Notes under the pieces: model-generated
What the model was told of the DNA's origin: nothing
Database searches by the model: none
What the model saw: only the letters and a program-made list of their open reading frames with translations
Made by a program: the position numbers and the translations under genes
DNA from: Ignavibacteria bacterium
GTDB lineage: Bacteria; Bacteroidota; Ignavibacteria; Tepidaquicellales; OLB5
Length of the DNA: 64,000 nucleotides
Direction of reading: 5' to 3'
NCBI GenBank assembly: GCA_019912545.1
Contig: JAIOIK010000042.1
Span: 1-64,000, forward strand
In this document: piece by piece, positions 46,804 through 56,083 of the stretch
Layout: every line of letters starts with the position of its first letter
How positions within the stretch are numbered: the stretch's first letter is position 1

Positions 46804-48312
46804 TTATACCTGAAGATATTCTTTTAATCCGTGAACTCCGCCTTCCCTACCGAAGCCGCTTTCTTTAAACCCTCCGAACGGGGAAGCCGGGTTGAACTTA
46901 TTATAAGTATTAGACCAGATAATACCGGCTTTAATTTCACTTACCATCTTGAATATCTTTGAGCCTTTGTCCGTCCATATGCCTGCTGAAAGGCCATACG
47001 GCGTATTATTGGCTTTTTCAATAGCTTCCTTTGGTGTGCGAAACATTAAAACTGAGAGCACCGGACCGAATATCTCATCCTGTGCAATACGGTTAGATTG
47101 CGCCGTATTTGTGAAAAATGTAGGTCGGAACCAGAAACCCTTATCAGGTAGAACGCACTCAGGCTGATATATTGTACAGCCTTCATCAATACCTGATTGC
47201 ACCAATTCCGCTATTTTATTTAACTGCATTTTCGAGTTAATAGCTCCCACATCTGTATTCTTATCCAGCGGGTCGCCTACCCTAAGCGTTTTAAGCCTCT
47301 GTTTAAGCTTCTTAACGACAAGACTTTTGACGCTTTCCTGTACAAACAATCTTGACCCTGCGCAGCATACATGCCCCTGGTTAAAATAAATTCCGTTTAT
47401 AATCCCTTCAATTGCCTGGTCTATTGGCGCATCTTCAAAAATAATATTTGCTGCTTTTCCGCCAAGCTCAAGAGTAACCTTTTTATCAGTTCCTGCAATG
47501 CTTCTTAGAATAATTTTACCTACTTCGGTCGAACCGGTAAAGGCAATTTTCTTTACTTTGGGATGGTTAACGATGTATGAACCTGTATCGCCGGCACCAC
47601 TTAAAATATTTACAACACCATAGGGCAATTCAGCTTCCTGGATAATTTCAGCAAGTTTATAAAGAGTTAATGGAGTTGTCTCTGCGGATTTAATAACAAC
47701 AGTATTACCACATGCAAGTGCTGGTGCTATCTTCCAGGCAGCCATGAGAAGAGGGAAATTCCAGGGAATTATCTGGCCAACAACGCCAATTGGAGAAAAT
47801 TTCTTTCCGGGAAATGCGTACTGCAGCTTATCAGCCCAGCCGGCGTAATAGAAAAAATGAGCAATTGCCAATGGCACATCAACGCCTTTTGATTCTTTGA
47901 TTGGTTTGCCACCATCCATAGTTTCAATTACAGCAAGCTCTCTTGCCTTTTCCTGCATTATCCTTGCAATACGGAAAATGTACTTAGCTCTTTCCTTACC
48001 GGAAAGTTTGCTCCACACATTTTTGTAAGCCTTATCAGCCGCAAGAACAGCCCTGTTTACATCTTCTTTAGAAGCAGAAGCTACTTCAGCTATTTTCTTT
48101 TCATTTGCCGGATTTATAGTCGCAAAATATTTCTTTGCTTTAACCCATTTACCACCAACAAAAAGATCATACCTGTTTTTAAGGCTGATATGATCTTTTG
48201 CTTCGGTTGAGGGTGCATATTCCCATACAGGTTTTGACCTGCCTGAAACAATTTTCACCTCCCCGTTAGATGACGGTCTGTTTGACGCACCTGGTTTCTC
48301 TCGAAAAGTCAT
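46804..48312 (-). CDS. ALDH16-like aldehyde dehydrogenase
   Basis: This full catalytic ALDH has 502 residues. Motifs: PWNFPLLMAAWKIAPALACG near 175, FTGSTEVGKIIL near 243, Glu in TLELGGKAANII near 265, catalytic Cys in FNQGHVCCAGSRL near 300, DEIFGPVLSVL near 398. It has a ~50-residue N-terminal extension including VWEYAPSTEAKDHISLKNRY, which resembles ALDH16-type enzymes usually encoded beside deoC. A truncated second ALDH module is at 41744. A small protein gene and deoC lie just upstream. An aldehyde from DeoC is a reasonable substrate, which is inference. Confidence 0.88.
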   Translation of the reverse strand: MTFREKPGASNRPSSNGEVKIVSGRSKPVWEYAPSTEAKDHISLKNRYDLFVGGKWVKAKKYFATINPANEKKIAEVASASKEDVNRAVLAADKAYKNVWSKLSGKERAKYIFRIARIMQEKARELAVIETMDGGKPIKESKGVDVPLAIAHFFYYAGWADKLQYAFPGKKFSPIGVVGQIIPWNFPLLMAAWKIAPALACGNTVVIKSAETTPLTLYKLAEIIQEAELPYGVVNILSGAGDTGSYIVNHPKVKKIAFTGSTEVGKIILRSIAGTDKKVTLELGGKAANIIFEDAPIDQAIEGIINGIYFNQGHVCCAGSRLFVQESVKSLVVKKLKQRLKTLRVGDPLDKNTDVGAINSKMQLNKIAELVQSGIDEGCTIYQPECVLPDKGFWFRPTFFTNTAQSNRIAQDEIFGPVLSVLMFRTPKEAIEKANNTPYGLSAGIWTDKGSKIFKMVSEIKAGIIWSNTYNKFNPASPFGGFKESGFGREGGVHGLKEYLQV

Positions 48313-48324
48313 TGTATTATGAAT

Positions 48325-48531
48325 TTAAAATGGTTCGGCTTGTGATCCTTCGCCGCCTGCAGCAGCTGTATCATCGCCGCAACTTTCACCATTTGTCTCA
48401 ACGAATTTTTTTATTGAATCAAGATTCTCAAGTATCATTTTAGCTTTGCTTAAGCCAAATGAAAATGTGAATTTTGAACCGGGATTGAGGCAAATAAGTT
48501 TGTTCCCTTTGTATTCTGATATTTCAGGCAT
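48325..48531 (-). CDS. Small conserved-looking protein of unknown function
   Basis: This 68-residue acidic protein begins MPEISEYKGNKLICLNPGS, continues FTFSFGLSKAKMILENLDSI and ends with a Gly/Ala-rich tail (CGDDTAAAGGEGSQAEPF). It lies 12 bp before the ALDH16-like gene on the same strand, so the two are likely one unit. There is no signal or membrane segment. I recognise no named family; similar small proteins occur in related genomes as far as I recall. Confidence 0.55.
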   Translation of the reverse strand: MPEISEYKGNKLICLNPGSKFTFSFGLSKAKMILENLDSIKKFVETNGESCGDDTAAAGGEGSQAEPF

Positions 48532-48546
48532 GATTTTATGTTTAGG

Positions 48547-49335
48547 TTAATAAATTGAGTACTCGTAATTTTTGCTGTCTTTTATCCATCCAAAAGAATT
48601 ATTTGAAGCTGACTTTAGTTCTTTCAATGCTGAATTTTTGTCATCACATTTGTAATACTTATCAAAAAAATCAAGGCCAACATAATCATCACCGCTTATT
48701 AGCGATTGTATCATGACAGCTTCAAAAAATGTGAAATAATTAGCATCCGTACATGTAAAACCGCCCTCTTTGTATTGTTTCAGATTCTCCCTTGTGCTTT
48801 CAACATCGGGCAAAACCATATTTTCCCATACTTCATTTTTTGGTTTATAATATTTGATCTTTTTATCCCTGTATTCCACAAGCCAGTTATAACCAAGTCC
48901 CATTACCGAAGGCGACATCCTTGCATAACAATCTATCTTTGGCAGCTCTTTCGGTTTTATAATGAGGTCTGCATTTTGCATTGTAAATTTAGGTTCAGGA
49001 CCCAAAGTAATATCAAATATCAGCATTCTGTTATAGATATACGGAGAAGCTCCTTCAGTAAGAACCAAAACCAGTTCATTTTTTCCGTTACCATCAAGAT
49101 CAACTATTTCATGGCTTGAGTAATCAGAAAAAAAGCTATCTGCTGCAAACACTATTATGTTCTCTTTTTGAACTTTCATGCTGCCGTTAAAGAATCGTTG
49201 AGTATTGTAATTAAGTTCGACCTTAATATCATAATAATTTATTACAACGGTTTTAAGTGAATCATCTTCTCCGGCCTTAGTCAAATATACATGACTTAAG
49301 ATCATAACAAATGATAAAAGAATCTTTATACGCAT
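48547..49335 (-). CDS. Exported protein with an FG-GAP-like motif
   Basis: About 262 residues with a signal peptide (LLSFVMILSHVYLTKAG). One stretch, HEIVDLDGNGKNELVLVLT near residue 80, is a calcium-binding FG-GAP/VCBS-like repeat (DxDGNGxxE). The remainder has no recognised family. The ATG at 49335 is chosen over a TTG immediately before it. It lies between deoC and the 68-residue protein gene with short gaps. Role unknown. Confidence 0.6.
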   Translation of the reverse strand: MRIKILLSFVMILSHVYLTKAGEDDSLKTVVINYYDIKVELNYNTQRFFNGSMKVQKENIIVFAADSFFSDYSSHEIVDLDGNGKNELVLVLTEGASPYIYNRMLIFDITLGPEPKFTMQNADLIIKPKELPKIDCYARMSPSVMGLGYNWLVEYRDKKIKYYKPKNEVWENMVLPDVESTRENLKQYKEGGFTCTDANYFTFFEAVMIQSLISGDDYVGLDFFDKYYKCDDKNSALKELKSASNNSFGWIKDSKNYEYSIY

Positions 49336-49353
49336 CAATTCGTAATATTTTTG

Positions 49354-50268
49354 TTAATCATTGGTAAAATAATCAGCAGATTGATAAAGCCCGGTTTTTT
49401 CTTTTCTATACTGCATTAGCAGGTCATTAAGCAATGTTGATGCTCCAAGTCTGAATAAGTTCGGAGTCAGCCAAGTATCTCCCAGTGTTTCTTTTACCAG
49501 ACATAAGTATGCAATAGCATCTTTTGTTGTCCTTATGCCCCCTGCCGGTTTCATTCCAACTATCCTGCCTGTTTCATTATAGAAATCCCTGATTGCCTCA
49601 AGCATTACAAGTGTTACAGGCAAGGTTGCAGCAGGCTGCACTTTCCCGGTAGATGTTTTAATGAAATCCGCTCCCGCCAGCATTGCAATTATGCTTGCTT
49701 TCCTAACATTATCAAAAGTCTCCAGCTCTCCGGTTTCAAGTATAACTTTCAAGTGTGCATCGCCGCATGCTTCCTTGATTGCTTTAACTTCGTTATAAGT
49801 ATAGTTGTAATTTCCTTCAAGGAACTCTCCCCTGCTGATCACCATATCAATTTCATCTGCTCCAAACTGAACTGCTTTTTTTACCTCATCCAGCCTGATC
49901 TTTAATGGAGACTGTCCCGAAGGGAAACCAGTAGCAACAGAAGCGACCTTTACTCCGCTTCCAAGTAGCGTTTGTTTAGCAGTTTTTATCAGATTTGGAT
50001 ATACACAAATTGCCGCAACATGAGGTACTTCAGGCTCGCCATCAATTGGATGCATTGCTTTCTGGCATAGTGCATAAACTTTTCCGTCAGAATCTTTACC
50101 TTCAAGTGTGGTAAGGTCTATCATAGAAATGGCAAGTTTTATAGCTGTTACTTTGCTTTGTTTCTTGATACTTCTTCCGGCAAGGGATGCAGCCCTTTCT
50201 TTTGCACCAACTTCATCTACTGCAAGATGGAAGGATTCAAGACTGCTTATATTTGCGTTAATATTCAT
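49354..50268 (-). CDS. deoC: Deoxyribose-phosphate aldolase
   Basis: DeoC splits 2-deoxyribose-5-phosphate into acetaldehyde and glyceraldehyde-3-phosphate. The 304-residue protein has the Schiff-base Lys in DFIKTSTGKVQPAAT near residue 210 and KVILETGEL near 177, with GADEIDMVISRGEF and GMKPAGGIRTTKDAIAY completing the TIM-barrel active site. It is longer than the ~220-residue bacterial short form because of an N-terminal extension. It heads the minus-strand run containing the ALDH16-like enzyme. Confidence 0.95.
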   Translation of the reverse strand: MNINANISSLESFHLAVDEVGAKERAASLAGRSIKKQSKVTAIKLAISMIDLTTLEGKDSDGKVYALCQKAMHPIDGEPEVPHVAAICVYPNLIKTAKQTLLGSGVKVASVATGFPSGQSPLKIRLDEVKKAVQFGADEIDMVISRGEFLEGNYNYTYNEVKAIKEACGDAHLKVILETGELETFDNVRKASIIAMLAGADFIKTSTGKVQPAATLPVTLVMLEAIRDFYNETGRIVGMKPAGGIRTTKDAIAYLCLVKETLGDTWLTPNLFRLGASTLLNDLLMQYRKEKTGLYQSADYFTND

Positions 50269-50401
50269 TACTTAGCACATAATTTAACTATATATTTCAA
50301 TAATAAAAACGCTTTTTGGCTGATTGTAACAAGATTTTTATGGATTATTAATAATCCTTTAAAATATTATCTTTGCTTATAAATCAAACTTAAATATCTT
50401 A

Positions 50402-52255
50402 ATGACATCAAACAGGAAGAAGATGAAGACTTCAAAAGCTCCAGGTGCCCAACATCCGAAAAAATACAAAATTTCACAATTCTTTGCCATACGGGCAATT
50501 TCAGGTTTTTCTGTTTCACCAAACGCAAAAACTATTGCATACATTACAAATACAAACGGCTCACCCAATATATGGACTATCCCAATAGAAGGCGGCTGGG
50601 CATCACAGATAACACTACAGGAAAATGCCGTGTTCGCCATTTTCTATTCACCAAAAAAAAATGAAATAGCTTTTCTATCGGATAATCAGGGTGATGAAAA
50701 CCACCAGTTGTACATGGTTTCTGATAAAGGCGGTGAAGTGACCTGCCTTACTCCCGGTCATAAAGGAGCTCAGATCCAGTTTTGCGGGTGGAACAAAAAA
50801 GGCGATAAGATAATGTTCTCTTCTAACAAAAGAGACCAGAGATATTTCGATACATATATTCTTGACATGAATTCTTTGAAAGAGGAATGCATCTTCGAAA
50901 GCAACGATCCGTTTCCGCTTGTTGCAGCAGCATGGAGCAGGGATGAGAACAAAATATTATACCAGAAGTTTTACAATAATGCAGACCAGGATATTATCCT
51001 TTTCACCAGGGATAAGAACCAGTGGCATAACCTGACTGCGCATAAAGAACCGATGAAAAATATCGGGTGTATATTCAACAAGAAAGGTGATACAGTTTAC
51101 TTTTTTTCTGATTATCAAAGAGAGTTTACAGCGCTGGCATATTACCGCATAATGAGAGGAGAGATTGGCTGGAGTGTAACCGAAAAATGGGATCTGACAA
51201 ATTACTCATTTTCTAATTCCGAAAAATTTCTTCTTTATTCAACCAACGAAAACGGATCTTCGGTTCTGAGAATGAAGAACATCAAGACCGGCAAGACAAA
51301 GAAGCTTAAGCTTCCAAAGGGAAATTGCATTTCTTATGATTTTACCCGTGATGATAAGAATATAGTTCTCATATACGACTCACCACAGAATCCGAATGAC
51401 ATTTATGTTTATGATATCAAAAAAGAGAAGCTAAAACAGATCACTTACTCTATGATAGGCGGTATTCCTAAAAGCGACCTCATAGTTCCGCAGGAAATTA
51501 AATACAAAAGTTTTGACGGACTGGAAATATACGGCTATATGTTCATTCCAAAAGGCGCTAAGAGAGATGGCAGCAACCCGGCTGTTGTGTATCCGCATGG
51601 CGGTCCAGAATTGCAGGAGAAGAACCTGTTCAACAAGTACTTCCAGATCATGGCTAATAACGGCTATGTTGTTATTGTACCTAATTTCCGGGGCAGCACA
51701 GGATATGGCAAGACTTTCCAAAGCAAAATATATAAAGACTGGGGCGGAAATGAATTCAAAGATGTACTTGGAGCGTATGACTATTTGTTGAATTCGGGCT
51801 ATACCGAAAAATCAAAAATTGCAGTCCTGGGAGGGAGTTTTGGAGGATTCATGACACTAACATGCATCACGAAAGCGCCAGAGTTGTGGAAATGTGCCGT
51901 TGATATTTTCGGGCCTTCGAACCTTTTTACATTTATGGATTCCGTTCCAGAGCACTGGAAGCCGGGCGTTGCCGCTCTTGTTGGCGATCCCATGGCAGAT
52001 AAAGAAATGCTTACAGAAAGATCTCCGATAAATCACGTAGATAATATCAAATGCCCGCTGTTTATAATTCAGGGTAAGAATGATCCAAGAGTCCGCCAGG
52101 CCGAATCAGACCAGATAGTTGAAAGAATGAAGTCGCAGAATAAGGAAGTAGAATACCTTGTACTTGATGATGAAGGGCATGGGTTTTCCAAAGTATCTAA
52201 CCAGATACTTGTTTGGGGCAAAATGATAGATTTTCTTGATTCACATTTAAAATAA
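50402..52255 (+). CDS. S9 family prolyl oligopeptidase
   Basis: This 617-residue serine peptidase has an N-terminal seven-bladed beta-propeller (residues about 25-355, with repeats such as WTIPIEGGWASQIT and IYVYDIKKEKLKQIT) and a C-terminal alpha/beta-hydrolase domain. The nucleophile Ser is in VLGGSFGGFMTLTCIT near residue 480, the Asp in IQGKNDPRVRQAESD near 565, and the His in LDDEGHGFSKVSNQ near 598. No signal peptide is visible, so it is probably cytoplasmic. It starts the plus-strand run leading to folD, six bases later. Confidence 0.92.
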   Translation: MTSNRKKMKTSKAPGAQHPKKYKISQFFAIRAISGFSVSPNAKTIAYITNTNGSPNIWTIPIEGGWASQITLQENAVFAIFYSPKKNEIAFLSDNQGDENHQLYMVSDKGGEVTCLTPGHKGAQIQFCGWNKKGDKIMFSSNKRDQRYFDTYILDMNSLKEECIFESNDPFPLVAAAWSRDENKILYQKFYNNADQDIILFTRDKNQWHNLTAHKEPMKNIGCIFNKKGDTVYFFSDYQREFTALAYYRIMRGEIGWSVTEKWDLTNYSFSNSEKFLLYSTNENGSSVLRMKNIKTGKTKKLKLPKGNCISYDFTRDDKNIVLIYDSPQNPNDIYVYDIKKEKLKQITYSMIGGIPKSDLIVPQEIKYKSFDGLEIYGYMFIPKGAKRDGSNPAVVYPHGGPELQEKNLFNKYFQIMANNGYVVIVPNFRGSTGYGKTFQSKIYKDWGGNEFKDVLGAYDYLLNSGYTEKSKIAVLGGSFGGFMTLTCITKAPELWKCAVDIFGPSNLFTFMDSVPEHWKPGVAALVGDPMADKEMLTERSPINHVDNIKCPLFIIQGKNDPRVRQAESDQIVERMKSQNKEVEYLVLDDEGHGFSKVSNQILVWGKMIDFLDSHLK

Positions 52256-52260
52256 TAAGA

Positions 52261-53139
52261 TTGAGCTCAGACAAAATTATTGACGGAAAATTGATTTCTT
52301 CACATATTATTGAAGAAGTTAAGGCTGAATTGAAAACTTCCGGTATTCAGCCGGGTTTAGCTTTAATACTTGTTGGCAATAACCCTGCATCTGAGATCTA
52401 TGTGAAAATGAAAGAAAAAAAGTGCGCCGAGCTTGGATATTATTCCGTAACCGATAAGCTGCCAGAAGTCATCCCAGAATCTGCCTTACTCAGCCTGATC
52501 CATAAATACAATAACGATAGCAGAATTCATGGAATTCTTATTCAGCTTCCTTTGCCGAAACATATTAATGAAATGAATATTCTTGAGGCCGTTGACTATA
52601 AGAAGGATGTTGACGGCTTTCATCCCGTTAATGCAGGCAGGCTTATGATAGGCGAGAAGTGTTTCCTCCCCTGCACACCTGCCGGAATACAGGAGCTTCT
52701 CATTCGTTACAATGTTAATATAGCAGGTAAAAACACAGTAGTTTTAGGAAGAAGTAATATAGTTGGCAAACCTATTGCGAATATTCTGATGCAGAAATCA
52801 AAGCATGCCAACGCAACGGTAACAGTTTGCCACAGTGCTACTGAAAACATCAGCGAATACACCTCCCGTGCTGATATTATTATTGCCGCAATCGGCAAAC
52901 CTGAGTTTTTATTCGGCAATATGGTAAAAGAAGGCGTTGTGATAATTGATGTTGGTATAAACAGAGTTGAAGACAGTTCGGCAAAAAAGGGCTACCGAGT
53001 TGTTGGTGATGTAAATTATGAGGAGTGTTATCCCAAAGCTTCGTTGATTACTCCGGTCCCCGGAGGGGTCGGGCCAATGACGATTGCAATGCTAGTGAAA
53101 AACACACTTGATTCAGCCCTGAAGAAGATTTACAAGTAA
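52261..53139 (+). CDS. folD: Bifunctional methylenetetrahydrofolate dehydrogenase/cyclohydrolase
   Basis: FolD interconverts 5,10-methylene-, methenyl- and 10-formyl-THF. The 292-residue protein has YVKMKEKKCAELGY near residue 50 (catalytic Lys), GILIQLPLPKHINEM near 96, CTPAGIQELLIRYNV near 141, the NADP loop VLGRSNIVGKPIANIL near 160 and TPVPGGVGPMTIAMLVKNT near the end. The start is TTG at 52261, five bases after the S9 peptidase stop. Confidence 0.96.
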   Translation: MSSDKIIDGKLISSHIIEEVKAELKTSGIQPGLALILVGNNPASEIYVKMKEKKCAELGYYSVTDKLPEVIPESALLSLIHKYNNDSRIHGILIQLPLPKHINEMNILEAVDYKKDVDGFHPVNAGRLMIGEKCFLPCTPAGIQELLIRYNVNIAGKNTVVLGRSNIVGKPIANILMQKSKHANATVTVCHSATENISEYTSRADIIIAAIGKPEFLFGNMVKEGVVIIDVGINRVEDSSAKKGYRVVGDVNYEECYPKASLITPVPGGVGPMTIAMLVKNTLDSALKKIYK

Positions 53140-53152
53140 TAATACCTACATA

Positions 53153-53202
53153 TTCCCATCTAGAGAGGGGTGGATTCACTAACGGTGAAGACGGGGTGTG
53201 TT
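53153..53202. repeat. Dispersed repeat of the AACACACC family, uninterrupted copy
   Basis: Read on the minus strand the element is AACACACCCCGTCTTCACCG then TTAGTGAATCCACCCC and TCTCTAGATGGGAA. It matches the outline of 23324-23424 in the opposite orientation and without the palindromic inserts found there. It lies between folD and prmA. Confidence 0.7.
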
Positions 53203-53284
53203 GCTTATCATTTATTTGTATTCCGACTTAAGTTTCGGCACTTCTCATCACTTCTAGTGAAAATTATAAAGTTTAGATTTACAC

Positions 53285-54139
53285 ATGGAAAGATTATACA
53301 TTGAGCTTGAAATAGCATTTAATGAATCTACTTACGACCTTATATACAATACACTTTATGTTAACGGATTAAACTCAATACTCGAAGAAAACGGAACTGT
53401 AAAAGTATATCTTCCTGAAGGCGAGTCCGCTCATGCAGAGGGGATCAAAACTGAATTGCTGAAATCAGGCCTGATAAAAGAAAAAGATATCAGCATTGAA
53501 GACTATGCCAATCAGGACTGGAACAAGGAGTGGGAAAAGACAATTGAACCGATTTACATAGCTGAAAGGCTCGTCATTTACCCTTCTTGGAAACGAAATG
53601 ACATTGACACCACAAAAGATTTTATCCCGATAGAAATTGACCCCAAAATGTCATTTGGCACGGGACATAATGAGACTACACGGCTCATTTTAGACCAAAT
53701 GTGCCGCTATATAACTCCCCTAGCCGATAAATACATGCTTGATTTCGGCTCAGGCACGGGCATTCTCTCAATTGCTGCCATTAAACTGGGTGTTGAAAGA
53801 GTCGTTGCCATTGAAATTGATGATGACTCAATTGAAAATGCAAAAGAGTATTTTGAGATTAATAGAGTGACTGACCAAATCACTTTGCATCAATTGGATA
53901 TAAATCAGATTACAGAAAGCGGATTTGATGTGATTGCAGCGAACATTACGAGTAATGTTATCATCCCCAATCTGTCCGTCATTTACAGTAAACTAAAACC
54001 AGGCGGCAAGCTGTTCATTACGGGAATACTCAAAGAAGAAGCAGAAGAACTGATAAATCACCTGACCAAGAATAATTTTGTAATGCGGGAGCTTAAACAG
54101 CAGGCAGAATGGTCCGCTTTTTATTGTCTGAAGAAATAA
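53285..54139 (+). CDS. prmA: Ribosomal protein L11 methyltransferase
   Basis: PrmA methylates lysines of ribosomal protein L11. The 284-residue protein has the family's PKMSFGTGHNETTRLIL near residue 120, the SAM loop LDFGSGTGILSIAAIKLG near 156, and AANITSNVIIPNL near 220 in place of the usual NILA. The N-terminal domain contacts L11. The ATG at 53285 is clear. It is flanked by dispersed repeats. Confidence 0.93.
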   Translation: MERLYIELEIAFNESTYDLIYNTLYVNGLNSILEENGTVKVYLPEGESAHAEGIKTELLKSGLIKEKDISIEDYANQDWNKEWEKTIEPIYIAERLVIYPSWKRNDIDTTKDFIPIEIDPKMSFGTGHNETTRLILDQMCRYITPLADKYMLDFGSGTGILSIAAIKLGVERVVAIEIDDDSIENAKEYFEINRVTDQITLHQLDINQITESGFDVIAANITSNVIIPNLSVIYSKLKPGGKLFITGILKEEAEELINHLTKNNFVMRELKQQAEWSAFYCLKK

Positions 54140-54147
54140 ACTAAAAA

Positions 54148-54235
54148 CCTCAACCCTCCACGAGTATTCGACTCCTTGGAGTCGTTGACCTTCCCCTCTC
54201 CTTCGAGGAGAGAGGTGGGGTAAGCCGGGGTGAGG
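54148..54235. repeat. CCTCACCC-family element with an inserted near-palindrome
   Basis: CCTCAACCC at 54148-54156 faces GGGGTGAGG at 54227-54235. A ~33-base near-palindrome (CCACGAGTATTCGACTCC then GGAGTCG) at about 54158-54190 interrupts it and resembles the insert at 23332-23362. A second hairpin CCCCTCTCCTTCGAGGAGAG lies to its right. Confidence 0.65.
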
Positions 54236-54278
54236 TGTAACTTGTTAATTGACTTATTATAGATAGATAAACTGTAAA

Positions 54279-55220
54279 ATGATCAAAACCACAATAGACA
54301 TCGGAACAAACACTATGCTAATGCTCATTGCAGAGTATGATGAAATAACTACAGCAGTTAAGACATTGCTTGATATTCAGCGCGTACCGCGTCTTGGAAA
54401 AGGAGTTGATTCAAACCGAAACATATTGTTTGAATCTACAAACAGAGCAATTGCTATTTTGAACGAATATAAGGCGATCAGCAAAGAGTATAACTCTGAA
54501 TCATTAACAGCCACTGCAACAAGTTTTATAAGGGATTCTCATAACAGGGCTGAGTTCACAAAATCAATCAAAGACGCAACAGGAATTGATATTGAAATAC
54601 TCTCCGGCGCTGATGAAGCTAAATGGACATACATCGGAGGAATATATGATAAGTTAACCGGCTCATCTGAAAGGATCACAACAATTGATATCGGCGGCGG
54701 AAGCACTGAAATAACAACTGATTTTAGATCTGCAAGAACTTTGAGTGAACTTACTCAGCAGGAAATTACCTGTAAAAGCATGAATATTGGCTCTGTAAGA
54801 ATAAACGAAAAGTTCCTGAACAGCCATCCACCAGCTTTTGAGAATATCATTCAGGCTGAGGAGTTCATAAATGAACATCTTCAGCAAATCGATTTTGATA
54901 TTTCAGGAACTAAACTTATCGGAGTAGCAGGAACTGTTACAACTCTTGGAGCAATAATGCTTGGGCTGGATAAATTTGAAGCGGATAAAGTTGATAATCT
55001 TGTAATTTCCCTAAGTGAAATCGAAAGTATTTTGAACAGACTTGTTCCTTTATCACTTGAAGAGATTTATGTTATGGGCGATTACATGACCGGCAGAGCG
55101 GATATTGTAATACCCGGAATACTGATACTGAAATGCTTCATGAAAAAATTCGGTTTTGATGAAATCACAGTTTCAACCAAAGGATTGAGATATGGTATAT
55201 TTTTAAGGGAAATGCTGTAG
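54279..55220 (+). CDS. ppx: Exopolyphosphatase/pppGpp phosphatase family protein (Ppx/GppA)
   Basis: The 313-residue protein is the ASKHA-fold domain of Ppx/GppA without the C-terminal HD-like extension, so it is the short form. Phosphate-binding loops: TTIDIGTNTMLMLIAEYD near residue 4, TTIDIGGGSTEITTDF near 143 and LIGVAGTVTTLGAIML near 210. Substrates would be polyphosphate or pppGpp. It ends the plus-strand run and is followed by a repeat-like terminator. Confidence 0.88.
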   Translation: MIKTTIDIGTNTMLMLIAEYDEITTAVKTLLDIQRVPRLGKGVDSNRNILFESTNRAIAILNEYKAISKEYNSESLTATATSFIRDSHNRAEFTKSIKDATGIDIEILSGADEAKWTYIGGIYDKLTGSSERITTIDIGGGSTEITTDFRSARTLSELTQQEITCKSMNIGSVRINEKFLNSHPPAFENIIQAEEFINEHLQQIDFDISGTKLIGVAGTVTTLGAIMLGLDKFEADKVDNLVISLSEIESILNRLVPLSLEEIYVMGDYMTGRADIVIPGILILKCFMKKFGFDEITVSTKGLRYGIFLREML

Positions 55221-55230
55221 CAAGAAAAAA

Positions 55231-55275
55231 TCCCCCCTGCCTGCAGCAGGCAGGCCTTTGTTTTTAAAGGGGGGA
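55231..55275. repeat. Terminator-like hairpin carrying the 19-base palindrome
   Basis: TCCCCCC and GGGGGGA form outer arms. Between them lies CCTGCCTGCAGCAGGCAGG at 55236-55254 (9-bp stem, 1-base loop), identical to the copy at 56554-56572. It follows the ppx stop by 10 bases and may end that transcript. Confidence 0.8.
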
Positions 55276-55424
55276 TGAATACCTTTAATGTTCATTAATT
55301 GTTAACTCAACATTAGGTTCGCACACAGAGAATCTACAATGGGGGTTTGCTTCGAAAACTAAAAATTTGAGCCGGAGTGGTTTCTCATACTTTCAAATCC
55401 TTGACAATCTATTACAGCAAATGT

Positions 55425-55452
55425 ATAGATTCCTGCCTTCGCAGGAATGACA
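55425..55452. repeat. Short hairpin repeat, GATTCCTGCCTTCGCAGGAATGAC type
   Basis: ATTCCTGCC and GGAAT pair around CTTCGC in the sequence near 55429-55449. A similar form, GGATTCCTGCCTACGCGGGGATGA, lies at 181-204 beside pepT. Both are between genes. Confidence 0.5.
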
Positions 55453-55462
55453 ATCAAAATCA

Positions 55463-56083
55463 TCACTTCGTCAAATCCAAAATACCCTTATATACCAGAT
55501 TCACAGCAATCGCTAAAATAAAAAATCCCATCATTCTGGTTAAGATATTTATTCCATTAGCGCCGAGTTTTTTCATAAGCGGAAGCGAAAGGATCAAAAA
55601 CAAATATGTGACGATCCCTATTCCAAGAATGCCGATCACAAAACCGATATAATCCTCCAAATGCTTTGCGCCGCTGGAGAGTCCGATAACCGCACCGATT
55701 GCTCCCGGACCGCTGAGTATTGGCATAGCCATAGGCATGAATGAAATATCTTTGTTTTCTGCTATGGGAGTTTTATCTTTCTCGTTATCAGGCTTTGAGT
55801 TCACCATTTCCCAGCCGGTGCTTGCGACAATAAGTCCGCCCGCAATTTCAAGCACACCAAGCGATATTCCGAACAGCTCAAGCAGCAGTTTACCAATAAG
55901 CAGAAAAGTTATCAGTATGATAAAAACATTGATCGAAATTTTTTTGGCCTGAAGTTTTCTGAATTCAGGAGTATCATGCGCCGTCAAACCCGAAAATGAC
56001 GGCACTCCACCGATTGGATTTATCAGCGGAAAAAGTGCGCTGAAAGCAATACCCGCAAATGTGAATATATCTGTAATTGACAT
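55463..56083 (-). CDS. MarC family membrane protein
   Basis: The 206-residue protein has six membrane helices and the MarC-family features ALFPLINPIGGVPSFSGLTA near residue 16 and MAMPILSGPGAIGAVIGLS near residue 116, including the two related half-repeats with NPIG and GPGAI motifs. The role is unclear: early links to multiple antibiotic resistance were not confirmed. Its ATG overlaps the HicB-like stop by one base (TAATG), so translation may be coupled. Confidence 0.9.
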   Translation of the reverse strand: MSITDIFTFAGIAFSALFPLINPIGGVPSFSGLTAHDTPEFRKLQAKKISINVFIILITFLLIGKLLLELFGISLGVLEIAGGLIVASTGWEMVNSKPDNEKDKTPIAENKDISFMPMAMPILSGPGAIGAVIGLSSGAKHLEDYIGFVIGILGIGIVTYLFLILSLPLMKKLGANGINILTRMMGFFILAIAVNLVYKGILDLTK

